NCBI RefSeq assembly: GCF_030053345.1 | Contig: NZ_JASGBP010000001.1 | Span: 496,001 to 560,000 of the forward strand | Source: Flavobacterium sedimenticola | GTDB lineage: Bacteria > Bacteroidota > Bacteroidia > Flavobacteriales > Flavobacteriaceae | Direction of reading: 5' to 3' | DNA length: 64,000 nt | Part shown: in pieces, positions 8,301 to 16,358 of the stretch | How the letters are laid out: the number at the start of each line of letters is the position of its first letter | Numbering within the stretch: the first letter of the stretch is position 1 | Notes under the pieces: generated by a model | What the model was told of the DNA's origin: nothing | The model's input: only the letters and a program-made list of their open reading frames with translations | The model's database searches: none | Translations under genes and position numbers: made by a program

Positions 8301-9899
8301 ATGACTATGAAAAACAAGCAGTGGATAAGCGCCGGACTCCTATTGTTGGTCTTGGGATTTTCGCTCACCAGTTGGTTTTGCGCCAATAAAGAAAGTAAGA
8401 TTTCCAAGAAAGTCAACGTGTCCAGCCGATTCCATCCCGAAGAGGTGTCATTGTCCTTTGACAGCACTTTAGTCACTTCTTTTTATGCCAAATATCCCAA
8501 ACTAGTGTTGTACCAAAAACAAGCTGTTGATTTATATCGAAAAAACCAATACACCTATTTGTGGTATGATAAAAAAGGACGTAAAGAAACGGCAGAAGTC
8601 ATCTACAACAAGATGAACAATTTGTTTGAAGATGGTGTGTCGGCCAAAGTGCCTTACAAAGAAATAGTAGACGGGTTGTTTTCCAAAACCGGCACCAAGC
8701 CCAACGTTGAAGTCGAATTATTCTTGACGAACTATTATTTTTACTACACCAATAAAGTACTGCGGGGCATCGACAGTACTAAGGTTGAAGAGTTGGGATG
8801 GTACTTGCCGCGAAAAAAAATGGCTTACAGTCAGTATCTTGATTCCATTTTGGTGGACCCGAAACTGATGGACAACAAAGCCCAATTGATAGGGCAGTAT
8901 TACAAACTCAAAACCGTTTTACAACGTTACCGAACAATTGAAAAAAACGGCGGTTGGGAAACCATTGCGGTGCCTACTGATTTTAAACAACTGAAACCCG
9001 GCGACAGTTCGGATTTGGTGGTTCAGATCAGAAAGCGATTGTTCTTGACGAATGATATTGCCACCGATTCCAAAAGCAAGGTGTATGACGAAGCGTTACA
9101 ACAAGCCGTTTTGACCTACAAGAAGCGCAACGGTTTTTCGGAAGACACTATCATTTTGCCCAAACATATCGATGAAATGAATGTGCCGATTAGCGACCGA
9201 ATTAAAACCATCATGGTCAATATGGAGCGCTGCCGTTGGATTTCGACTGATTTAACCAAGGCCAAAGAATTTATTGTGGTCAATATTCCGTCGTATCGTT
9301 TAACCTATTTTAAAGAAGGGAAAGTGGCTCTGGTTTCTAATGTAGTGGTGGGAACGGCACTTAATGAAACAGTCATCTTTAGTGGAATGATGAGCTATAT
9401 CGTGTTCAGTCCGTATTGGAATGTGCCCAAAAGCATTCGCGATAAAGAAATCCTTCCGGCCATCAAAAAGAACAAAAACTATTTGGCCCAGCACAACATG
9501 GAGTGGAACGGCAGCAACATTCGTCAGAAACCCGGACCGAACAATTCGCTGGGTTTGGTGAAGTTTTTATTTCCGAATTCCAACAACATTTACCTGCATG
9601 ATACGCCGGCAAAGAACTTGTTCAGTCAGGAAAAAAGAGCCTTTAGTCACGGGTGTATCCGCGTGCAAAAGCCCAAGGAATTGGCTAATTTGATTTTACA
9701 AGACGACCCGAATTGGACCCCTGAAAAAATAGAGGCTGCTATGAATGCCGGTAAAGAAAAGTGGTACACTTTGAAAAACAAAATCCCGGTGTACATTGGT
9801 TATTTTACCGCTTGGGTGGATGATGACGGTTTGGTGAACTTCCACAAAGACATTTACGGCCGCGATAATGCGTTGGCGAATTTGTTGTTGGAGGAGTGA
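8301..9899 (+). CDS. Murein L,D-transpeptidase (YkuD domain)
   Basis: 532 residues. An N-terminal hydrophobic segment (about 8-24) anchors or exports the protein. A scaffold domain (about 60-230) and a peptidoglycan-binding-like repeat (KPGDSSDLVVQIRKRLF, about 230-290) precede the YkuD catalytic domain. That domain carries HDTP and the active-site motif SHGCIRVQKP at about 450, with catalytic Cys. It is expected to make 3-3 crosslinks in peptidoglycan or attach proteins to it in the periplasm. The start could equally be the second ATG at 8307. Monocistronic; a REP-like repeat follows immediately. Confidence 0.9.
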   Translation: MTMKNKQWISAGLLLLVLGFSLTSWFCANKESKISKKVNVSSRFHPEEVSLSFDSTLVTSFYAKYPKLVLYQKQAVDLYRKNQYTYLWYDKKGRKETAEVIYNKMNNLFEDGVSAKVPYKEIVDGLFSKTGTKPNVEVELFLTNYYFYYTNKVLRGIDSTKVEELGWYLPRKKMAYSQYLDSILVDPKLMDNKAQLIGQYYKLKTVLQRYRTIEKNGGWETIAVPTDFKQLKPGDSSDLVVQIRKRLFLTNDIATDSKSKVYDEALQQAVLTYKKRNGFSEDTIILPKHIDEMNVPISDRIKTIMVNMERCRWISTDLTKAKEFIVVNIPSYRLTYFKEGKVALVSNVVVGTALNETVIFSGMMSYIVFSPYWNVPKSIRDKEILPAIKKNKNYLAQHNMEWNGSNIRQKPGPNNSLGLVKFLFPNSNNIYLHDTPAKNLFSQEKRAFSHGCIRVQKPKELANLILQDDPNWTPEKIEAAMNAGKEKWYTLKNKIPVYIGYFTAWVDDDGLVNFHKDIYGRDNALANLLLEE

Positions 9900-9900
9900 G

Positions 9901-9954
9901 TTCTCGATACGATTTCAACTCCTGTGCCATGAGCTGAAATCACTCGAACTGACG
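9901..9954 (+). repeat. REP-like element, copy A
   Basis: Conserved ends TTCTCGATAC and ACTCGAACTGACGG flank an 11-base imperfect stem, GATTTCAACTC / GAGCTGAAATC (one G-T type mismatch), with a 9-base loop. The same ends recur, with different stems, at 11563-11600 (inverted) and 11618-11660. It lies between the transpeptidase and the 3' end of amtB. Confidence 0.65.
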
Positions 9955-9962
9955 GCAGTTGC

Positions 9963-11300
9963 TTAGAACTTCTCTCCGTGTTGTGATATGTCTAGTCCCA
10001 TGTTTTCTGATTCCTCTGAAACTCGGATTGGGATCATGAGGTTGGTTAATCGGAATAACAAATACGCGCCGCCGAACGTAAACACGGAAACTAAAACCAA
10101 GGCCAGCATGTGGTGGCCGAAAACGCTCCAGCCGCCATGCAACAAACTCGCGTTTTCTCCTTTGGCAAACACGGCGGTGAGTATCATGCCCATAATACCG
10201 CCTACGCCGTGACAAGCGAATACGTCGAGGGTGTCGTCAATTTGTTTTAGGGTTTTCCAATACACCATTTTGTTGGAAACCATAGCGCCGATAAATCCGA
10301 AGAAAATACTTTGCGGAATGCTCACATAACCGGCCGATGGGGTAATGACTACCAAGCCTACTACGGCTCCGATACAAGCGCCTAAAGCCGATACTTTTCG
10401 ACCGTTTATGCGGTCGAAAAACACCCAAGTCAACATGGCGGAGGCCGAACAAATCGTGGTAGTGGCAAAGGCCATGGCGGCAGTCGCATTAGCGGCTAAA
10501 GCCGAACCGGCATTAAAGCCAAACCAACCAAACCACAACATGCCCGTGCCCAACAACACAAACGGAATATTGGTAGGAATGTGTTCGCTGTTTTTTCTTT
10601 TCCCTAAGACTAAAACACCGGCCAAGGCTGCAAAACCGGCACTCATGTGAACGACCGTTCCACCGGCAAAATCCTTTACGCCGAAATAGCTGCCCAACAA
10701 GCCGTTGGGGTGCCAAATCATATGGCATAAAGGCGCGTAAATGCAAACGGTAAACAAACAAATAAAGAGCAAAAAGGAGATAAAGCGGATGCGTTCGGCT
10801 AAGGCGCCGGTAATGATGGCCGGGGTAATCACGGCAAACTTCATTTGGAACAAAGCAAACAAAATGAAGGGAATGGAGGAAGCCATGGTTTTGTGCGGAT
10901 GCATCTCGACATAACTAAAGAAAGCAAAGTCAAACGGGTTGCCGATGATGCCGTAATGCGTACCGTTAAGAGTTATGCCGATTGGTGTCCCGAAAGACAG
11001 GGAAAACCCAACCACAACCCAAAGCAAGCTCACCACACCCAAGCAAATAAAGCTTTTCAGCATGGTGGAAATGACATTCTTTTTACCCACCATGCCTCCA
11101 TAAAAGAACGACAAGCCGGGCGTCATGAGCAACACCAAACACGAAGCAGTTAAGAGCCAAGCCACATCAGCATAGTTAATCGTATCGATGGCGTTAAAGG
11201 CTTGGTGTTCCTCGGCGGTTTTTTCGGGCCAAAACAGTCCGGTGACAGCCACTATGGTAATGATAAGAAAAGAAACAATCCAGCGTTTTTCGATTTTCAT
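9963..11300 (-). CDS. amtB: Ammonium channel/transporter Amt
   Basis: 445 residues and about 11-12 membrane segments. Family landmarks: the SFFYGGMVGKKN motif after TM1/2, ALAERIRF, the first pore histidine in TVVHMSAGFAAL and the second in VFACHGVGGIMG, and FGWFGFNAGSALA. It conducts NH4+/NH3 across the inner membrane. An additional N-terminal hydrophobic segment (residues 8-23) probably acts as a signal sequence. No GlnK/PII gene is adjacent, which is unusual compared with proteobacterial amtB-glnK pairs. The 5' leader contains a small hairpin (11325-11341). Confidence 0.95.
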   Translation of the reverse strand: MKIEKRWIVSFLIITIVAVTGLFWPEKTAEEHQAFNAIDTINYADVAWLLTASCLVLLMTPGLSFFYGGMVGKKNVISTMLKSFICLGVVSLLWVVVGFSLSFGTPIGITLNGTHYGIIGNPFDFAFFSYVEMHPHKTMASSIPFILFALFQMKFAVITPAIITGALAERIRFISFLLFICLFTVCIYAPLCHMIWHPNGLLGSYFGVKDFAGGTVVHMSAGFAALAGVLVLGKRKNSEHIPTNIPFVLLGTGMLWFGWFGFNAGSALAANATAAMAFATTTICSASAMLTWVFFDRINGRKVSALGACIGAVVGLVVITPSAGYVSIPQSIFFGFIGAMVSNKMVYWKTLKQIDDTLDVFACHGVGGIMGMILTAVFAKGENASLLHGGWSVFGHHMLALVLVSVFTFGGAYLLFRLTNLMIPIRVSEESENMGLDISQHGEKF

Positions 11301-11324
11301 AAAAACTCACTTTTTTACAAACAC

Positions 11325-11341
11325 CCCTATTTTTGATAGGG
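11325..11341. promoter_or_regulatory. Small palindrome in the amtB leader
   Basis: CCCTAT-TTTTG-ATAGGG, 25 bases upstream of the amtB start. A TATTTTG-like -7 element on the minus strand lies at 11350-11356. It could be an operator or leader hairpin; the role is unknown. Confidence 0.35.
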
Positions 11342-11562
11342 TAAATTTACAAAATAGTATAGATTATGAATTTTAAACGCTAAATTATTTAGGGAAACAA
11401 TTCATTTTTGTGTAAAATATAATCAAAAGAAATTATTTTTACAGATTTCGAAATTAAGGGTTCTGTTTTTAGGAAAAGTAAATTTTGGCCGCCCATCGCA
11501 AACACATCAATTCGCCTCTTTGATATATTTTGGCAGTCGGTTTGCCCTTCGATATACGTTGG

Positions 11563-11660
11563 CGTCAGTTCGAGTTCGTCTGAAAGGCGCGTATCGAGAA
11601 CCGTTGTTACTTGTAAAGGTTCTCGATACATCCCGATTGCATCGGGACACTCGAAGGGAC
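11563..11660. repeat. REP-like elements, copies B (inverted) and C
   Basis: Copy B (11563-11600, minus orientation) has ends CGTCAGTTCGAGT and GTATCGAGAA around a short stem CGTC/GGCG. Copy C (11618-11660, plus) has TTCTCGATAC, then TCCCGAT-TGC-ATCGGGA, then CACTCGAAGGGACGG. B and C face each other, giving the 12-base inverted repeat GTATCGAGAACC / GGTTCTCGATAC. The rest of the 365-base gap (11301-11665) holds the amtB leader and AT-rich DNA with no gene that I can support. Confidence 0.65.
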
Positions 11661-11665
11661 GGTTC

Positions 11666-12601
11666 TTACTTCTTTTGTGCCGCTTTTTGCAGCTCTTTGA
11701 GATCGCCGTTTTTGAAATTCGCTGCCGAACCGCTATAGGCCAAATAGATAATCTCACCCGTTTGCGATTGGGTTACCGTGACAAACTTCTCGGTGGGCGT
11801 TTTAATAAACAACAAATAGTAAAACGGTGTCGTTTGGTTTATAATTTTGTTGTTAAGTTCGGCTGCGGACAATACTTTATAGGCTAGGGTAATGCCGTCG
11901 AAGATTTCTTTTTCAGTGTATTTTTTGCTCTCGTCGTCGGAGTTTTTATTGAATTTCGTCAGTACATAATCGGGGACAAACAAGGTGCTTCCTGCCATTT
12001 TTTGGAGTTCGTTGGTGTTGGCTATTTCGGTTTTGGCAATGCATTCATTGCCTTTTTCCAGTAAAGTGCAAAGTTGTTGCAGGTAATTGCTCAGTATACC
12101 GGCGCCCCAGTTTTTAAAATGGCCTGCGGCATCATAATCGGTTTTATACATCGCACTCGGATTGTTTTGCGCATAGTAATCGGCAAAGAGTTCTATAGTG
12201 GCCACCACGATTTTATCGGCTTGGTTAAAGTGGCGGCGTTTTTTAGGGTCGTAGGTATATTTGCCGTTGGTGGTCCACAGTTCCAAATACATGCGGGTTT
12301 CGGTAGCAGCCAAGGTGCTGTTGGAGGTAGTCATATTAGCGCCCAAGGTAACAAAGCTGTTGTTGGGCGCGATGTTTTTTTCTACCTCCGTATATTTAAT
12401 ACATTCTACTTTACTGAGTGACCACGCTTTTTTAATAGCCGCTACATACCCCGCTGCCGCAGGCGAAGCCGGATCTTTCATGGCAAAATACGTGGTGCCT
12501 TGTTTGATTTTAGTGACTTCGGCGGTGTTGGTGAGGGTGATTTGGGAGAGGCTGGCCAACGGCAGCCCTAACACTAGTAAAAGCAGGATTGACTTTTTCA
12601 T
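11666..12601 (-). CDS. Secreted protein of unknown function
   Basis: 311 residues with a clear Sec signal peptide (to about residue 19, ASLSQ). The mature protein is mixed alpha/beta with no domain I recognise. Noticeable features are AMKDPASPAAAGYVAAIKKA near the N-terminus, a segment with a KKRRHFNQADK stretch, and a C-terminal TPFYYLLFIKTPTEKF region. There are no catalytic signatures. No sorting domain is present, so it probably stays in the periplasm. Single gene; 5' neighbour across the gap is amtB. Possibly a family restricted to Bacteroidota. Confidence 0.65.
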   Translation of the reverse strand: MKKSILLLLVLGLPLASLSQITLTNTAEVTKIKQGTTYFAMKDPASPAAAGYVAAIKKAWSLSKVECIKYTEVEKNIAPNNSFVTLGANMTTSNSTLAATETRMYLELWTTNGKYTYDPKKRRHFNQADKIVVATIELFADYYAQNNPSAMYKTDYDAAGHFKNWGAGILSNYLQQLCTLLEKGNECIAKTEIANTNELQKMAGSTLFVPDYVLTKFNKNSDDESKKYTEKEIFDGITLAYKVLSAAELNNKIINQTTPFYYLLFIKTPTEKFVTVTQSQTGEIIYLAYSGSAANFKNGDLKELQKAAQKK

Positions 12602-12804
12602 GATAAGCGTCTTAGGTAACCAAATGTAATAAAATTTATAGTTATCTTATGCTATTTGACATAATGTATGGTTTGATATAGTACTCATATAGTAAGTAGG
12701 GCGCAGGTAGGGGCAGGTAGGGAGGAGATGAGAAGGAGGGGATTGTTTTGTTTATTGTCGATCCGATGGAGGAGGAGTCACATTTCTTCAAATTCATTAG
12801 AGAA
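12602..12804. other. Gene-poor boundary with G-rich direct repeat
   Basis: No convincing gene. It contains a perfect tandem 10-mer GCAGGTAGGG at 12703-12712 and 12713-12722, and four runs of three or more G on the plus strand (starting 12699, 12710, 12720, 12738). This is unusual for flavobacterial intergenic DNA and marks the left edge of the AT-rich restriction island. Confidence 0.4.
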
Positions 12805-13260
12805 TTATTCGGGGTTGGGATAAATTTGATTAAAATAGTTTTCAAAAGCTTTTCCCAAAAGTTCTTTGTTAAGTTCCATTAGTTCTTTTCTAAAATCCCA
12901 GTCTTTAATGTACTCTTCATCTTTTTCGCAGATTTCCTCACCATCTAGTTTTCTTGTTATGATATCGCTTAGTAATACATTATTACAATGATCATAATTG
13001 GGATAATATTTTTCAATGAACCTCCAATAGTTAAACTCTTCTTCTTTAGGTGTTTCTTTAGTTTGAATCTCTTTAATAATTTCGAATTCTACCCATCCAT
13101 TAGATTCTGACAACCCTTTGTAGAATGCATTTCTTTCAGCTAAGGTTTCAAATTCAAATCTCTTCTTATGGATTAAATTTTCATAGTCAGTAAATTTTTC
13201 ACCACGATGGTGTTTTTTTACCTCGTCCTTTCCAAAGATAATTTCAACTATAAAGCCCAT
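12805..13260 (-). CDS. Small acidic protein divergent from mcrBC, function unknown
   Basis: 151 residues from the ATG at 13260; the frame extends to 13332 but the extra 24 residues are less natural. A TATTTTTG promoter element on the minus strand lies at 13278-13285, just upstream of 13260. The protein is rich in Glu/Lys/Tyr/Trp (ERNAFYKGLSESNGWVEFEI; YWRFIEKYYPNYDH) and has no known motif. Codon use is AT-rich, like the adjacent mcrBC genes and unlike the flanking genes, so it probably arrived with them. It could be an accessory or immunity component, but this is inferred from position only. Confidence 0.6.
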   Translation of the reverse strand: MGFIVEIIFGKDEVKKHHRGEKFTDYENLIHKKRFEFETLAERNAFYKGLSESNGWVEFEIIKEIQTKETPKEEEFNYWRFIEKYYPNYDHCNNVLLSDIITRKLDGEEICEKDEEYIKDWDFRKELMELNKELLGKAFENYFNQIYPNPE

Positions 13261-13343
13261 ATAAAGAAAAATATTACCAAAAATAAAAAAAACCGGACTG
13301 TACTCCGTTGTTTTAAAGTCTACATTTTTCAAATTTTGTTAAC

Positions 13344-13550
13344 ATGGATATTAAACAACGATTTGGAATAAAAATTAAAGAATTGCGAAAACAAAAAGGA
13401 TTATCGCAAGAGAAGTTAGCCAATTTGGCCGAAATTGATAGAACCTATTTGCCGACAATTGAAAAAGGAGAGCGTAATGTTTCTATTGAAGTGGTTGAAA
13501 AATTAGCAAAAGCACTAGATGTTAAAGTAAAAGATTTATTTGATGAGTAG
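13344..13550 (+). CDS. XRE-family HTH regulator (controller-type)
   Basis: 68 residues forming a single lambda-repressor-like helix-turn-helix (GLSQEKLANLAEIDRTYLPTIE spans helices 2-3, about 20-41). Size and position match C-proteins and small regulators that control restriction-modification operons. It overlaps the following mcrB gene by 8 bases, so the two are translationally coupled. It probably binds the short divergent promoter region 13261-13343 and controls both directions; this is inference. Confidence 0.88.
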   Translation: MDIKQRFGIKIKELRKQKGLSQEKLANLAEIDRTYLPTIEKGERNVSIEVVEKLAKALDVKVKDLFDE

Positions 13551-14934
13551 TATAGAAAATATTCGAAGTTTTATCAAAGAAAAAGCAGAGCAATACGGGG
13601 CCAAAACAGAAAACGAGTTCAACAAACCCTATATTGAAAGAAACAATACAGGACAAGAAGCATTAAAAGATAATGGGGCTTATTTTGGGTTTATCCATCC
13701 AGAAGAAGAAGTTTCAGGTCCTTTTCATGATTTTTCATTAACAATATTTCCTAATGTTGAAAATAAACCGTGGCTTATTTGTTTGGGAGTTGGTTCAAGT
13801 GGATTCAAAAATGATTATGAATTAGCAACCTATCCTGGACTTAGAAGGTTGTTTTCAAAACTCACAAATGAAAGAGGTTTTTGTAAGTCAGACTTTGCAG
13901 ATATTGAAACAAGTTTACCTAAGACTATCACTGGGAATGATGCTTTGCAACATATAAAAAATACAATCAAGACTTATACTAAAGTTTTACCTGCTTGTAG
14001 GATAGTTGATAATCCCGAAAGTGAAGAAGGGAAAAAAATTATATCTGCTTTCGTTGCAGGTTATGCTAAACTGAGAGATTGGCCATCTAACAAAGACCAT
14101 AGAAAAGCAATTTCTGATGCTTTGGAACCATTTCTAAAGAACGAAATAATTGATGAAGCGGGAGAAATTAAAAATCTTTTAATTGAAAGAAAATACATAG
14201 TTCTTCAAGGACCACCAGGAACTGGGAAAACTAGAACGGCTAAGGAAGTTGCAGAGAAATTATTAGCAAAAACATTTTTTACCCAATTTCATGCCGAAAC
14301 AACCTTTTCTGATTTCATATTTGGAATAAGACCAGACACAAATAACACAGGACTCATTTATAAAGAAAGTTTAGGATGCTTTACTGAAGCTGTAAAATAC
14401 GCCAAAGAAAATAAAGGAGAAAAGGTGATATTAATTATTGATGAAATTAATAGAGCAAATCTTTCAAATGTTTTAGGACCAATATTCTATTTGTTTGAAC
14501 ATAAAATGGATAAATCAAATGTAGAAATTGAAATTTCTCCAGGTTTTAAAATTAATAAACTACCTGAAAACTTTTCTGTAATTGCAACAATGAATACAGC
14601 TGATAGAAGTTTAGCGGTTGTTGATTTTGCTTTAAGAAGAAGATTTGCTTGGTATTCTCTTAGACCTAAAAAAATTACATCAAAAGAGTTTTTCAAAGAA
14701 GATTTTTCAATTGTCCAAGAAATATTTGATTGGTATGCAACAAGCAATGAATTATCTCTTCAACCAGGTCAGGGTTATTTTATTGCTAACAATGAAGAGG
14801 AAATGAAAAATCGTATTAGATACGAAATATTCCCATTAATAAAAGAGTATTTACAAGAGGGATTGATTAGAAATGCGAAAGAGGAGTTCAATAATTATTT
14901 TGCAACTAGAATAAATCAATCTCTTTTCGAATAA
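13543..14934 (+). CDS. mcrB: McrB-like AAA+ restriction subunit
   Basis: 463 residues from the ATG at 13543 (a TTG three bases earlier is possible). An N-terminal DNA-recognition-like domain (about 1-190, with FHDFSLTIFP and CLGVGSSGF) is followed by an AAA+ NTPase. Its motifs are Walker A GPPGTGKT (223-230), Walker B LIIDEINRAN (about 297-306) and the McrB signature MNTADRS (350-356) with arginines RRRFAW after it. In this family the hexamer hydrolyses GTP and drives the McrC nuclease on modified DNA. The N-terminal domain decides which modification is recognised and cannot be read from sequence. It overlaps mcrC by one base. Confidence 0.92.
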   Translation: MSSIENIRSFIKEKAEQYGAKTENEFNKPYIERNNTGQEALKDNGAYFGFIHPEEEVSGPFHDFSLTIFPNVENKPWLICLGVGSSGFKNDYELATYPGLRRLFSKLTNERGFCKSDFADIETSLPKTITGNDALQHIKNTIKTYTKVLPACRIVDNPESEEGKKIISAFVAGYAKLRDWPSNKDHRKAISDALEPFLKNEIIDEAGEIKNLLIERKYIVLQGPPGTGKTRTAKEVAEKLLAKTFFTQFHAETTFSDFIFGIRPDTNNTGLIYKESLGCFTEAVKYAKENKGEKVILIIDEINRANLSNVLGPIFYLFEHKMDKSNVEIEISPGFKINKLPENFSVIATMNTADRSLAVVDFALRRRFAWYSLRPKKITSKEFFKEDFSIVQEIFDWYATSNELSLQPGQGYFIANNEEEMKNRIRYEIFPLIKEYLQEGLIRNAKEEFNNYFATRINQSLFE

Positions 14935-16292
14935 TGAAAACATTAGATGTTTTTTGTGAGATACCTTGTTTGACTGAAAGATCAAAACAGTTGACAGGTG
15001 TTGCTTTGCAAAAGAAATGGTTTAAATCTGCTGATAAAAGAGTCATTGGTCAATATCTTCAAAAGTTTATTGATTATAATTCTAAAGAGCTCAAATTCCT
15101 TGATATCCATCCAATCATTATTGGTTCAGACCAAAATATTGCTTTGGCTTTTAGGTCATCCAGTTACATAGGAACAATCCCTTTAAGAGCTTCTGATACA
15201 GGAAAACAAATAGGAGATTTTGTTGTTACCCCTCGTTTTGTTGGATGTGACCGTTTTGAAGATTATATTGAAATTCTCAATTTACTTGGTACAGAAATAA
15301 GTCCAGAAGTTATAGATAGTTTACCTTTAGTATCAGGGAAAAATTTTAGACCACCATTGTATTTGGAGGCTGTAAAATTTATAACATCTTTAGAGGATTT
15401 GATACAAAAGCATTGGCGTAAGTTTGATAATATTGAAATGATTTCCAGTCAGCCGTTTGGTCAAATTAATTGGAGTAAATATATCTCTGAAGGGTACAAA
15501 GTTGAAAATCGATTAAGATTTCCAGTTAGAAAAAATATTCTTAGTGAATTCCATAATGAATACTCAGAAATTAGATATGTGTTTGATATTTGTAGAAAAG
15601 AATTAATATCCCCTAACACACCTCAAAGAGTAAAAAGTAGTATAAGAACTCGTTTAACTTTTTTGGAAGAGAAACTATATTCTCACAAACCTAAACAAAC
15701 AAAAAATATTCTGATAAAGTCATCAGATAGTTTAGTTGTAAGTAATTGCAAAGAACAAGCAAATAAAATTTTAAACTTTAACTTAGTAGATAGTACTGCT
15801 TGGAGAGTTGATTTTTCAGATGTATTTGAAAAATTTATTCAGTATATCTTCAAAGAAATTGCTAAAGAATCAGGAGCTAAATTATTTTCAAATTTCAAAT
15901 TTCAATCAAAAGCCTCAAAGCGATACTCCTGGGAATTAAAACATATTGAACCAGATGTGGTTTATCAAAAAGATAGTTTTTTAGTCTTTATTGATGCTAA
16001 ATATAAATCCCATTTATACAACAAGTATGATAAAAGTGAATTGTTGAAAGAAGATCATAGGCATGATTTACATCAAATAATGGCTTATTCATCTTTCAGT
16101 AAAACAGTTTTAAAATATGGTGTTTTGTGTTATCCATCAGATAGAGTTGAAATAGAAAGAATAGAATATAAAAACTCAATTAATGAAGTTGTTAATACTG
16201 TTTTAATTGTTGGAATACCTTTGAAAAAAGATGCAGTTAAAGAAGCTAAAGCGCAATTGGCAAAAACATTGACAGATATATTAGACACATAA
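14934..16292 (+). CDS. mcrC: McrC-like nuclease subunit
   Basis: 452 residues. The N-terminal half matches the McrC scaffold that docks on McrB. The C-terminal PD-(D/E)xK nuclease shows E339-P-D341, then IDAKYK (Asp354, Lys356 region) and the QxxxY motif QIMAY (381-385). It cuts DNA when bound to the McrB ring (type IV restriction). It starts at the TAATG junction with mcrB. The gene is strongly AT-rich compared with DNA beyond 16.3 kb. A terminator closes the operon. Confidence 0.92.
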   Translation: MKTLDVFCEIPCLTERSKQLTGVALQKKWFKSADKRVIGQYLQKFIDYNSKELKFLDIHPIIIGSDQNIALAFRSSSYIGTIPLRASDTGKQIGDFVVTPRFVGCDRFEDYIEILNLLGTEISPEVIDSLPLVSGKNFRPPLYLEAVKFITSLEDLIQKHWRKFDNIEMISSQPFGQINWSKYISEGYKVENRLRFPVRKNILSEFHNEYSEIRYVFDICRKELISPNTPQRVKSSIRTRLTFLEEKLYSHKPKQTKNILIKSSDSLVVSNCKEQANKILNFNLVDSTAWRVDFSDVFEKFIQYIFKEIAKESGAKLFSNFKFQSKASKRYSWELKHIEPDVVYQKDSFLVFIDAKYKSHLYNKYDKSELLKEDHRHDLHQIMAYSSFSKTVLKYGVLCYPSDRVEIERIEYKNSINEVVNTVLIVGIPLKKDAVKEAKAQLAKTLTDILDT

Positions 16293-16304
16293 TTTCCCAC
16301 CAAA

Positions 16305-16330
16305 AAACCCCAACGTTTCCGCTGGGGTTT
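16305..16330. terminator. Bidirectional intrinsic terminator
   Basis: AAACCCCA-A-CG / CG-C-TGGGGTTT with loop TTTC and flanking A/T runs, between the convergent mcrC and the T9SS protein gene. Confidence 0.85.
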
Positions 16331-16358
16331 AAAAAACTACTTATTCAACTAACCCAAT

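Noticed and set aside
12602-16330. Prophage or integrative element carrying mcrBC
   Set aside because: No integrase, phage gene, tRNA target or flanking direct repeat was found; only base composition suggests transfer.
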